Part shown: piece by piece, positions 28,017 through 36,385 of the stretch
Layout: each line of letters opens with the position of its first letter
Position numbering within the stretch: position 1 is the stretch's first letter
DNA from: Thalassotalea sp. HSM 43
Lineage (GTDB): Bacteria; Pseudomonadota; Gammaproteobacteria; Enterobacterales; Alteromonadaceae
Direction: 5' to 3'
Length of the DNA stretch: 64,000 nt
Assembly: GCF_004752005.1 (NCBI RefSeq)
Contig: NZ_CP038493.1
Coordinates: 1,636,302-1,700,301, forward strand
The notes under the pieces: generated by a model
Database searches by the model: none
Told to the model about the DNA's origin: nothing
The model's input: the letters and a program-made list of their open reading frames with translations, nothing else
Program-made: the position numbers and the translations under genes

Positions 28017-29002
28017 ACAATACAATTCAGTTTTAAAGTGGAAAGATCACCCTCATCAAAGCAGTAGCGATTGATACTGTAACGTTCTGAAATAAAGCGA
28101 TTTTTGCCTTTTTCATTGTTAAACGCTAATGAGTATCCCGCGACTTTTGCATTGTCGAGAGTGTGCTGATCGAAACAGTGATAACGCCCCACTGGGTACG
28201 CCAGATATTTAATCGGTTGATTAAGTTGCTGCTCAAGAACTTGTTTAGATAGAGTCAATTCATGCAGTTGTTGCTCTGTGCTCATGCGCGCCAAAATATT
28301 ATGAGTTTTGGCGTGCGAACCGATGTCCATGCCCATATCTTTTAACTGGTGAATATCCTGCCAGTTCATAAATAACGAGTTACTTTGTTGCGCTAATTGC
28401 GCCCGCGCCTGAGGAAACTGCTCGCGCATGTCGTCAAGAATCTGCACCAGAGTGTGATTGTTGTCTCGCTTACTGGTAAATATGACTTGCGCGATTTGTT
28501 TTTCAATGGTGTTCGGTTGCAGATTGATGTCTTGCCCGGTGCTCAAGCTTTTAAATACCCGACCAGTTGACTGGCGCAACAAAAATGCCATTTCATCCCA
28601 CCACGGAATGCGTTCACTGCCAACAAAATCAGTGGTAATGAAAAATGCTGCAGGTAATTGATATTTAACTAATAACGGCGCGGCTTTATCAATGCAGTCT
28701 TTGTAGCCATCGTCAAAGGTAATGACGGCTAAACGTTTATTGATAGGTTGCTGTTCATCAAGAATTTGCGATAACGTCGCAACATCGACCACGTCAAAAC
28801 TGGCTTTTAGTAGCAATAGGAATTGTTCAAATTGGTCGACACCACAGGAAAAAATATTACGGTCAAACTGACAACTATGGCGATCGCCAATACGATGCAA
28901 ATTAAACACATAAATGCCGTTCGGCAAAAACTTGAACAGCAGGTTTTCCAGCTTCAAAGTGCGAATTAAGCGACTTTTTAAGCGCAGTATCGAATCCTTC
29001 AC
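28010..29002 (-). CDS. Polysaccharide deacetylase (NodB-like)
   Basis: The 330-residue product carries a NodB homology domain: AVITFDDGYKDC (D97/D98, catalytic base and metal ligand), MDIGSHAKTHNILA (the HxxxH metal site) and IKYLAYPVGRY. It should remove acetyl groups from N-acetylated sugars of the exopolysaccharide. The start is GTG at 29002, which shares its G with the upstream TAG stop and follows a very good AAGGAGG ribosome-binding site. The N-terminus is basic and without an obvious signal peptide. Confidence 0.85.
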   Translation of the reverse strand: MKDSILRLKSRLIRTLKLENLLFKFLPNGIYVFNLHRIGDRHSCQFDRNIFSCGVDQFEQFLLLLKASFDVVDVATLSQILDEQQPINKRLAVITFDDGYKDCIDKAAPLLVKYQLPAAFFITTDFVGSERIPWWDEMAFLLRQSTGRVFKSLSTGQDINLQPNTIEKQIAQVIFTSKRDNNHTLVQILDDMREQFPQARAQLAQQSNSLFMNWQDIHQLKDMGMDIGSHAKTHNILARMSTEQQLHELTLSKQVLEQQLNQPIKYLAYPVGRYHCFDQHTLDNAKVAGYSLAFNNEKGKNRFISERYSINRYCFDEGDLSTLKLNCIVW

Positions 29003-30177
29003 TACGCCTCCTTCACCGCCACCGAGCGAAATGAAGGTTTATTTAATTCATAATCCCGAAACTGATTCGGGTTACCTTGTTCACCGGCTTCCGCTGCTTT
29101 AGCAATATTGTACATCTCTCTGGCACTAACGTAGTGCAACAGGTAGTTTTCACCATCGTTATAGGTTTGCTCTAAATAGTCATGCATTTCATCACGAGCA
29201 CGACCAAGTAGCGTCTCCATATCATCGTCTTGCGTGCCATGGGTGTGCACTTTGACAAAAATCCACTCCGGTCGTCCTTTAACATGAATATGTGAATTTA
29301 CCCACAAATCGACCCGCGCTGGAATTGGTGGCAATTTCTTTCTGACATCGCCATTTTCAATATGAGGCACACCTTTGCGCCCCGGCATTTTAAAATTAAA
29401 GCCAAGAGGCCCCTGAATAAGCATCAAGTCACCGCTGGCAGCAACATTGGTTTGTACATCCACTCCCCAATCATGGTTCTTGCGCTTGCCAGGTACATTG
29501 CTGGCATAATAAATCGAGTTTACTTTGCGGGTTTGTGTCTCACTTGGTGCAGACGGCAAGGTCATATCAACATAGCAACCGGTTTCTTTAAGCAGTTGCA
29601 ATTCATTATCGAGCCCACACCACATGCAATCTGAACGGGAATTATCTAAGGCCCAGTTACCATGAATAAACGCATACTTTATTTGTTCCGTTTGCGAACA
29701 ATAGGGCAATGCGCCGTGTTCATAATGTAGGGTATGAGCAAATTCTCGCATGGTTTGGCAAAAGTTATCCGGCGTATCATTGTCGTGATGCAAATGAATT
29801 TCGATTTCGCCAAAACCTTCGGCACACAATGCGGATAATTTCGCCAAGTGCTCATAACGGTATTCTTCAGCGGGATAAAAAAAGCTGTGTTTAGGCACAC
29901 AACCGTCACTGTCTTTATGTTTGCTTGCCATCACGCGATAGTCTTTACACCAGCGATCAACGCGGCGTCGCTCGACGTTAATATCATCGGTACGCCACAT
30001 AGGTTCAAAATGATCGGCAAAACAAAACAACACGTGCTTGGTTCCGCTTACCTTTGGCTTGTTTAGCTTTGCACGCAAGAAAGATGGCAACCAAATATGC
30101 ATATTCTTTTGATAAATGACCCGCAAAACCGCCACCGAGCCGAGTATCAGTAGTAATAGAACAACTAACATAAACAT
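29002..30177 (-). CDS. Conserved membrane-anchored protein, possible carbohydrate-esterase fold
   Basis: The 391-residue protein has one N-terminal membrane helix (about 1-22) and a soluble domain rich in His, Asp and Trp motifs: LFCFADHFEPMWR, HSFFYPAEEY, IEIHLHHDNDT and YAFIHGNWALDNSR. LWVNSHIHVKGRPEWIFVKVHTHG comes later. The Asp-His-Glu, HLHHD and HIH/HTH clusters look like a metal site, and the layout resembles polysaccharide deacetylases, but the canonical NodB motifs are not present. It is sandwiched between a deacetylase and a GT2 gene. I do not assign an activity. Confidence 0.55.
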   Translation of the reverse strand: MFMLVVLLLLILGSVAVLRVIYQKNMHIWLPSFLRAKLNKPKVSGTKHVLFCFADHFEPMWRTDDINVERRRVDRWCKDYRVMASKHKDSDGCVPKHSFFYPAEEYRYEHLAKLSALCAEGFGEIEIHLHHDNDTPDNFCQTMREFAHTLHYEHGALPYCSQTEQIKYAFIHGNWALDNSRSDCMWCGLDNELQLLKETGCYVDMTLPSAPSETQTRKVNSIYYASNVPGKRKNHDWGVDVQTNVAASGDLMLIQGPLGFNFKMPGRKGVPHIENGDVRKKLPPIPARVDLWVNSHIHVKGRPEWIFVKVHTHGTQDDDMETLLGRARDEMHDYLEQTYNDGENYLLHYVSAREMYNIAKAAEAGEQGNPNQFRDYELNKPSFRSVAVKEA

Positions 30178-31317
30178 CTAGCTATCACCCCCTCTTGCGG
30201 TGCGCTGCCATTGGCCTTGCTTATTGCCAAGGCAGAACTGCCAAAAGCCTTTTAGCAGAGCCAAGTTCATTAATAGAAAAAATGCCGCTGTAGCCTGTAA
30301 ACTGGCGACATAATTGTGATTTTGTAATTTGTGTATGGCATGCCAAGCAACGCCATAAAAGACGATTTGCGCTAATAAGGTGAACTGGAAAAAACCATGT
30401 TGTAGTAAAAATAAATTGCTGAATAACAACAACACCAGCATATGTGGAATAAACCAACGCACGACTTTATGCGACCAAAAACACCACGCCAAAATGCCAT
30501 GTTCAGGGGCTAATGCCCAAAGGCACTGTTTTAACGCTTTGTAATTGCCTAAGCCAATACGGACACGACGGCCAAACTCATCGCCCAAAGATGGTGCCAC
30601 TTCTTCTCGCGCACTTGCCAGCGTGCGATAGACAACTTTATAGCCCTGCTTTTTAATATTCATGACGATGGTAAAATCATCGACGACGGTGTCTTTGGGT
30701 AATGGTTGATACAACGATTTGCGCATTGCATAGATAGCACCATTGGCACCCAGTAAGGCACCCAATCGGGATTCATGAAATTTGAGAAAGTTCTCATAAC
30801 GCCAATACATACCGTCTTGGTTTTGATTATCTTGCTTGTTATATAGATGCAGTTTGCCGCACACCGCACCAACACCGTCGACAAAGCCACTGACCAATTC
30901 GCTTACCGCATCAATGGCAAACTCGGTATTGGCGTCACTTAACACCACGATATCTTGCTCAACTTGTGCCATTAGATCGTTAAGCACACTTATTTTTCCG
31001 CGGTTTTCACTGAATGCAAACACCTGCAAACGCGGGTCATCTATTTGCGCCAGAATGTCATTGGTATTGTCGCTACTGCCATCAGAGCCAATATAAAAGT
31101 GCAATTGGCCTGGGTACTGCAATTGCTGTAAATTCTCAATTCGTTGGCCAATGCTTTGCTCTTCATTAAACGCAGCAATAACAATTGCGACATCCGGATA
31201 ATCGCTGCAACTGCCCGGCTCTTCACCGTATTTTTGCGACAGCCAATACAGCACCGCCGGATAAATAAAATAGCCATATAGGATCAGCAATAGGCAAATA
31301 AAAAATACCAGGGTCAT
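30178..31317 (-). CDS. Membrane glycosyltransferase family 2
   Basis: The 379-residue product has a leading membrane helix, a GT-A catalytic domain and three or four membrane helices after about residue 270. Motifs are VAIVIAAFNEEQSIGQRIENL, IGSDGSSDNTNDIL, the donor/metal DxD-type VVLSDANTEF, GANGAIYAMRKSLY, VVDDFTIVM and FGRRVRIGLGNY in place of QxxRW. This is the layout of processive or cellulose-synthase-like GT2 enzymes that both polymerise and translocate, though a single-addition enzyme is equally possible. It ends one base before the next gene. Confidence 0.85.
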   Translation of the reverse strand: MTLVFFICLLLILYGYFIYPAVLYWLSQKYGEEPGSCSDYPDVAIVIAAFNEEQSIGQRIENLQQLQYPGQLHFYIGSDGSSDNTNDILAQIDDPRLQVFAFSENRGKISVLNDLMAQVEQDIVVLSDANTEFAIDAVSELVSGFVDGVGAVCGKLHLYNKQDNQNQDGMYWRYENFLKFHESRLGALLGANGAIYAMRKSLYQPLPKDTVVDDFTIVMNIKKQGYKVVYRTLASAREEVAPSLGDEFGRRVRIGLGNYKALKQCLWALAPEHGILAWCFWSHKVVRWFIPHMLVLLLFSNLFLLQHGFFQFTLLAQIVFYGVAWHAIHKLQNHNYVASLQATAAFFLLMNLALLKGFWQFCLGNKQGQWQRTARGGDS

Positions 31318-31319
31318 GT

Positions 31320-31826
31320 CTAGTTCCTTACAATTTCTTTTGCCGGAATGCCCACCACGGTAGCGTTTTCAGGGACATCTTTAACAACCACCGCATTGGC
31401 ACCAACTTTTGCATTAGAGCCAATGCTGATACCACCAATTACCTTGGCGCCACTGCCAATAAATACATTGTCACCAAGCACCGGGGCTTGGCCTTTTTCA
31501 TCGCCTATGACCACACCACTTTCGATAACCACATTGCGCCCGCCTTGAACTTTAGAATTAATCACCACGCCGATTGGGTGTAACAAGATAAAACCGGTGT
31601 CGAATTTGGCGCGTACACCAATCACACAGCCCGTGGTCAACACATTGAACTTATGGGTTAACCACGCTAATGGTGATAAGCGATATTTAATAAAGAATCC
31701 GGTTAAGCGATACAACATCACCGCTAACGTACCGTCGCTGCTTAACGCTCGTAAGAAGCTGGTATAAAAGCCTTGGCTTTGATAAAAGCGCTGCTTTTGG
31801 CGAATATCATCAATAAACTGCTTCAT
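31320..31826 (-). CDS. Serine acetyltransferase-like hexapeptide-repeat acyltransferase
   Basis: The 168-residue protein has left-handed beta-helix hexapeptide repeats from about residue 70 (GVVINSKVQGGRNVVIESGVVIG, then VFIGSGAKVIGGISIGSNAKVGANAVV). It closes with VPENATVVGIPAKEIVRN. It resembles CysE-type serine O-acetyltransferases but lacks their N-terminal helical domain. In this operon it most likely O-acetylates a sugar. Its start overlaps the stop of the preceding glycosyltransferase as ATGA. Confidence 0.8.
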   Translation of the reverse strand: MKQFIDDIRQKQRFYQSQGFYTSFLRALSSDGTLAVMLYRLTGFFIKYRLSPLAWLTHKFNVLTTGCVIGVRAKFDTGFILLHPIGVVINSKVQGGRNVVIESGVVIGDEKGQAPVLGDNVFIGSGAKVIGGISIGSNAKVGANAVVVKDVPENATVVGIPAKEIVRN

Positions 31827-32926
31827 ATCAACTCCATACGCTGGCGCACAAAATCAACATTGCGTTGCCAATTAAAATTACCGGCATGCGCCAGTATTTG
31901 CTGTTTATCCCAGACATTGTGCATGGCTTTTTCGATCGCATCGTGCAGTTGCTGAGCATCACCTTTGCGCACCAAAATACCGGATTGTTCGGTAACAACC
32001 TCTGGAATACCACCGACATTGGTTGCCACAACGGGCACGCCACAAGCAAAGGCCTCTAGTACCACGTTAGGCACACCTTCGCGATAACTGGGCAGAATTA
32101 ACAGCGATGATTTAGCCAACAATTGACTGACTTTATCGGCGGCGATGCTGCCATGTAAGCTAATTTGCTGTTGCATGTTCGCGGCTATTATTTGCTGTTG
32201 CAGCTGCGGATATAACGGCCCTTCGCCAACCACATCAAGATGATATTCAGGATTGCCCTGACTTAATTGCACAAACGCTTCGATAAGCTCGTTGACACCT
32301 TTGCTCGCAATCAAGCTGCCGATAAATATGCAACGGTTTGCTTGCTGATTATCTTCAGGATGAAACAATTGTTGATCGACACCGTTATAGTTAAGCCACA
32401 ATTTATCGTCGGCGATACCAATCGCTTTAAGCTGGCTTTGTAAGTCCTTACTAACCACGAAGATACCTTGCACTTTGCCAAGGTACTTGCGCATTAGACG
32501 TCTGCGCCTTGGATATTGAATATGTTCATTAATGTCTGTGCCATGTACTTTGACAAACATCGGCAACTTTAAATGGCGGTTTAACATCGAGACCGCCACT
32601 GCATCTGGGTAACCCCAGCTGGCTAAAATTGCCGAGGCTTTAAATGCACGTATCCGTGATAACAAACACAATAAGCTCAGGTACTGGAAAAATGGCACCA
32701 AAGAGCGGGCAAATTTAGGGATATAAAAGTAGGGGCAATAGAGCACGTGTTCACTGCTTTTTGCCTGATGACGATGACGCCACCACTCTAGCCAACCGAC
32801 TAAGACCACCATATTGAGTTGATGATATTGGGCCAATTTTTGAAACTGCGTACGGTTAAAACTGGCACGGTTAGGTGCCCAGGGAACCGGATATAAATTG
32901 GTAATCACCAATACAGACTTACTCAT
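31823..32926 (-). CDS. Glycosyltransferase family 4
   Basis: The product (367 residues) starts KSVLVITNLYPVPWAPNRASFNRTQ, as many exopolysaccharide GT4 enzymes do. It contains FVKVHGTDINEH, the C-terminal IFIGSLIASKGVNELIEAF and SLLILPSYREGVPNVVLEAFACGVPVVATNVGG, the donor-site EGxxxxxxE motif. I moved the start to the ATG at 32926, because the 29 residues before it lie within the upstream gene and have no counterpart in the family. Overlap with that gene is then only eight bases. Confidence 0.87.
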   Translation of the reverse strand: MSKSVLVITNLYPVPWAPNRASFNRTQFQKLAQYHQLNMVVLVGWLEWWRHRHQAKSSEHVLYCPYFYIPKFARSLVPFFQYLSLLCLLSRIRAFKASAILASWGYPDAVAVSMLNRHLKLPMFVKVHGTDINEHIQYPRRRRLMRKYLGKVQGIFVVSKDLQSQLKAIGIADDKLWLNYNGVDQQLFHPEDNQQANRCIFIGSLIASKGVNELIEAFVQLSQGNPEYHLDVVGEGPLYPQLQQQIIAANMQQQISLHGSIAADKVSQLLAKSSLLILPSYREGVPNVVLEAFACGVPVVATNVGGIPEVVTEQSGILVRKGDAQQLHDAIEKAMHNVWDKQQILAHAGNFNWQRNVDFVRQRMELI

Positions 32927-34130
32927 GCGCGCTAACCAGCTTCCTATAAACATCAGCGTATTGAGCAGCGGTCGCATCCCAGGTTCTTTGCACGGTGACA
33001 TAATCGAGGCCATTGGCGGTTATTTTCGCTAATTCCTGTTCATCATCGATAACGTTTAGTACTTGTTGTGCTAACGCTTTAGCGTCATGCGCCGGCACCA
33101 AATAGCCCGTTTCACCGTCTTGTATTAATTCACGATGGCCACCGATATCTGAGGCGATAACCGGTTTATTTTGTGCCATAGCCTCTAACGGTTTTAACGG
33201 CGTGACTAATTCGGTAAGACGGATACTTTCGCGTGGATAAATCATGATATCGGCGAGAGAGTAATAACGCGCAACCTGATCGGCACTGACCCTGTCGACA
33301 AAGGTGACATGTTCAGCCAATCTCAGCTTGATGGTTTGCTCCACTAGGTTTTCACGTTCGTTACCGCCGCCAACTAACAGCAAATGAATATCTTTGCGTT
33401 GTTTGAGGATGTGCGACATGGCTTTTAGTAAATAAGACAAACCTTCGTACTTAAAAAAGCTGCCAATAAAGGCAATCACTTTTTTATCTTCCAGACGGTA
33501 GCGTTGCAGTAACTCCGGATCTTTTTCGACTAATGGCTGAAATTTACTTAAATCAACCGCATTCGGGGTGATAAATATTTTGTTGCTGGCAATACCACGC
33601 GATTGAATGTCTTTTTTCAAGCCTTCACAAATACAGCTCACCGCATCGACGGTTTCAAAGGCTTTTTGCTCTACCGATTTGATCAATCGATACATCGGGC
33701 TATTGGTTTTCACTTTACCGGTATCAACCGCGGCATCTTCCCATAATGCGCGCACTTCATAGGCGATAGGAATATTGTGCTTACGGGCAACACGTACCGC
33801 CGCCAAGGCGTTCAACATTGGTGAATGGCACTGAATAAGATCAGGCTTCTCGGTTACCACGTGTTGTTCAATATGCTTGGCTAAATGGCGAACGTAAAAC
33901 ACATAGCCAATCAGAGGAATTTTCGCTAACCAAGACCTGTCTGCAGGGGTACGAAAATACTCAATACCTCGTGCAGTTTCTTTAAGTGATTTAAATTCTT
34001 GGTATCGTTGACTGGTCATTTGCACCGTTTCGATACCCAGCTTTCGTTGGTGGCGTAAAATAGCATCCGAGCGCAGCGAATAACCGCTGATGTTCGGCAA
34101 AGAGTAGTCAAATACATGTAACACTTTCAT
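32919..34130 (-). CDS. Exosortase A-associated glycosyltransferase family 4
   Basis: The 403-residue protein opens MKVLHVFDYSLPNISGYSLR and continues with the block TAYEVRALWEDAAVDTGK-like (here IAYEVRALWEDAAVDTG). This pattern is the one I associate with the exosortase A-linked GT4 family (Daro_2409 type). FIGSFFKYEGLSYLLKAM and YPRESIRLTELVTPLKPLEAMAQNKPVIASDIGGHRELI form the nucleotide-sugar half, with the E of PLEAMA at the usual position. It follows the initiating sugar transferase in the operon and may add the second sugar. Confidence 0.88.
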   Translation of the reverse strand: MKVLHVFDYSLPNISGYSLRSDAILRHQRKLGIETVQMTSQRYQEFKSLKETARGIEYFRTPADRSWLAKIPLIGYVFYVRHLAKHIEQHVVTEKPDLIQCHSPMLNALAAVRVARKHNIPIAYEVRALWEDAAVDTGKVKTNSPMYRLIKSVEQKAFETVDAVSCICEGLKKDIQSRGIASNKIFITPNAVDLSKFQPLVEKDPELLQRYRLEDKKVIAFIGSFFKYEGLSYLLKAMSHILKQRKDIHLLLVGGGNERENLVEQTIKLRLAEHVTFVDRVSADQVARYYSLADIMIYPRESIRLTELVTPLKPLEAMAQNKPVIASDIGGHRELIQDGETGYLVPAHDAKALAQQVLNVIDDEQELAKITANGLDYVTVQRTWDATAAQYADVYRKLVSAHE

Positions 34131-34139
34131 CTCGATCTC

Positions 34140-35546
34140 CTAACGTCCCTTACCAAATAAAACGATTTCTGCGGTTTGGATAAGAATGTACAAATCCAAT
34201 AGGAAACTGCGATGCTTGATGTAATAAAGATCGTATTTAAGCTTTTCCTCTGCATCGGCGACGGTTGCGCCGTAAGGGTATTTAAGTTGTGCCCAGCCAG
34301 TCAGGCCAGACTTAACATTATGTCGTTCGTTGTAATAGGGAATATGCTGCTTTAGCTCGTCGACAAATTCAGGGCGCTCAGGTCTAGGCCCAACAAAGCC
34401 CATGTCACCGGCTATTACGTTGTAGACTTGCGGCAGCTCATCGATGCGATATTTACGAATAAAACGGCCGACTTTGGTCACTCGTTCATCTTCGCTATCT
34501 GCCCACTGTGCGCCATTTTCTTCTGCATCTATGCGCATTGAGCGAAATTTCACAATGGCGAACACATTGCCATGCAAACCAACCCTTTTTTGCCAATAAA
34601 AACAAGGCGCTGACCAACCATCTTCAATTTTAATAGCAAAGTAAGTAAGCAACATGAATGGCCACGTTGCGAGAAATAAAATGACCGATAAGGCGACATT
34701 GAATAAGCGATCAAAACCATTACGCAGGTCATTACTCGATTGAAAGCCGGCGGAATAAATTACCCAGCTTGGATAAATTAAATTGACCGCTATTTGTCCG
34801 GTTTCTCGCTCAATAAAATCAAGAATTTCCGATACCACCACACCGTGAAGTTTGCACGCAAACAGTTCGCGGACCGGCAACAAGGCGCGACGCTCATCGG
34901 TTGCCACAACAATTTCGTCAACATTGTTATTGATCACATAGTCATATAGAGAGCCATTGAGGTGGATAATATTTTGCGTATCTATGTCGGAGTTAATATC
35001 GCCTTCCATATAGACAAAACCAATCAGTTTAAAACTTTCTCGGTCAACCTCCCTGCGCATCCGTTTTTGCACGATCAAAGCACGTTGCCCAGAACCAAGG
35101 ATCAACACATTACGCTTGGTAAAGCCAAGAACATTAAATTTGACGAGTAAATAACGCAGAATAAAGGTCAATAAAGCGGCCAACAAGCAGGCGCTAAATA
35201 GATTTTCACCACTTAAGGCGGTAATAGAAAAGAGACTACGTGCCATGGTCATAAGAACAAAACCAATGGCAAAAGCTAAGCCCAGTCGACGGAATATACC
35301 TGGCAGCTTTTCACGTAATTTTGATTTATACAAACCCAAGCCTAAAAAGCAGGTTTGCATACAGATGATAAATACAACGATCACCCACCAGTTACTGATC
35401 GCCAGCAACTGTGTTTCAGGGAGACCGTCTGCGATAAGCAGAGCTCCGCCTAGCAACACAACATCCATGACATATAACAACTTCTGCATAAACGTTGAGT
35501 AGTTCGTATTATTATTGTTCACCAACTTGTCCTTAGTCAGGTACAT
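34140..35546 (-). CDS. Initiating undecaprenyl-phosphate sugar-phosphate transferase (EpsB/WcaJ-like)
   Basis: This polyprenyl-phosphate hexose-1-phosphate transferase starts the lipid-linked repeat unit. The 468-residue product has four N-terminal membrane helices (about 25-150) and a CoA-binding-like Rossmann domain (NVLILGSGQRALIVQKRM). A fifth hydrophobic hairpin leads into the catalytic domain: KRVGLHGNVFAIVKFRSMRIDAE, GRFIRKYRIDELPQVYNVIAGDMGFVGPRPERPEFV and SGLTGWAQLKYPYG. The KFRSM and DELPQ-GPRPE motifs are diagnostic. It is first in the leftward polysaccharide operon, and its promoter must lie in 35547-35697, opposite the export operon. Confidence 0.93.
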   Translation of the reverse strand: MYLTKDKLVNNNNTNYSTFMQKLLYVMDVVLLGGALLIADGLPETQLLAISNWWVIVVFIICMQTCFLGLGLYKSKLREKLPGIFRRLGLAFAIGFVLMTMARSLFSITALSGENLFSACLLAALLTFILRYLLVKFNVLGFTKRNVLILGSGQRALIVQKRMRREVDRESFKLIGFVYMEGDINSDIDTQNIIHLNGSLYDYVINNNVDEIVVATDERRALLPVRELFACKLHGVVVSEILDFIERETGQIAVNLIYPSWVIYSAGFQSSNDLRNGFDRLFNVALSVILFLATWPFMLLTYFAIKIEDGWSAPCFYWQKRVGLHGNVFAIVKFRSMRIDAEENGAQWADSEDERVTKVGRFIRKYRIDELPQVYNVIAGDMGFVGPRPERPEFVDELKQHIPYYNERHNVKSGLTGWAQLKYPYGATVADAEEKLKYDLYYIKHRSFLLDLYILIQTAEIVLFGKGR

Positions 35547-35697
35547 CTTTACCCGGAAAATTTAGCCTGACAATGTCTAATGATAGACCAATCAATCAGA
35601 TAGCAAGGTCTTTTTAAAAAAAATTTTGTGCAAATAATCAGCGATGAACTAACCTCTAACTATACGAAGAAGAAACTGATATGTTGGGGCATTTGCA
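35547..35697. promoter_or_regulatory. Divergent promoter region of the polysaccharide operons
   Basis: These 151 AT-rich bases separate the leftward 14-gene biosynthesis operon from the rightward export operon and so are the key control region of the locus. I found no clear -35/-10 or sigma-54 pair. A GGGG stretch at 35685-35688 serves as ribosome-binding site for the export lipoprotein. Confidence 0.45.
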
Positions 35698-36333
35698 ATG
35701 AGTAAAGGATTTATTCCTGCCAGAAATTGGTTAACTGCTACAGCTCTTTTAGCTTTATTTGGATGCACAAGTAGTCAGGGTTTACCCCCTGCAACCATTT
35801 ATCCCGCCAAAACCGATTCGGCGGCGTCATATAATTATTTAATTGGGCCGGGTGACCAGCTCAATATATTCGTGTGGCGTAATCCGGAAGTATCGGGGAG
35901 TTTTGTTGTCCGTCCAGACGGTATGATAACAACCTCTTTGGTTGAAGATATTCCCGCCTCGGGTAAAACACCGACTCAATTGGCTCGCGCCATTGAGGAT
36001 CGCCTATCTACCTATTTGCGAGAACCTATTGTTACCGTCACGGTGAGTAACTTTGTTGGTCCTTACAATGAACAAATACGGGTAATAGGTGAGGCAGCGC
36101 AACCACGTGCTGTCAGTTACGGCAAAAATATGACACTACTTGATGTCATGATTGCGGTTGGTGGTTTAACTGAATTTGCTGACGGCAACCAAGCCGTACT
36201 CGTGCGTATCGAAAATGGCAAGCAACGCCAGTATCAGTTGTCTATTGAGGACTTAATAAAGTCTGGTGATATTAAAGCCAATGTTGATGTGCTTCCAGGA
36301 GACATTATCGTTATACCGGAAGCTTGGTTCTAA
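35698..36333 (+). CDS. XrtA-system polysaccharide export lipoprotein (Wza-like)
   Basis: The 211-residue protein has a lipoprotein signal (LLALFGCTSSQ, Cys near 23). A Poly_export domain (about 45-125: YLIGPGDQLNIFVWRNPEVSGSFVVRPDGMI) and a SLBB domain (about 128-175: IRVIGEAAQPRAVSYGKNMTLLDVMIAVGGL) follow. It ends soon after, with PGDIIVIPEAWF, shorter than enterobacterial Wza. This matches the short outer-membrane export proteins of exosortase A loci. It would form the periplasmic ring or outer-membrane channel with the beta-barrel encoded three genes downstream. Confidence 0.92.
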   Translation: MSKGFIPARNWLTATALLALFGCTSSQGLPPATIYPAKTDSAASYNYLIGPGDQLNIFVWRNPEVSGSFVVRPDGMITTSLVEDIPASGKTPTQLARAIEDRLSTYLREPIVTVTVSNFVGPYNEQIRVIGEAAQPRAVSYGKNMTLLDVMIAVGGLTEFADGNQAVLVRIENGKQRQYQLSIEDLIKSGDIKANVDVLPGDIIVIPEAWF

Positions 36334-36385
36334 TAGCTAATCCGCTGATTATTAACCTAAATCAACAATAACAAAGATTGTCGTT

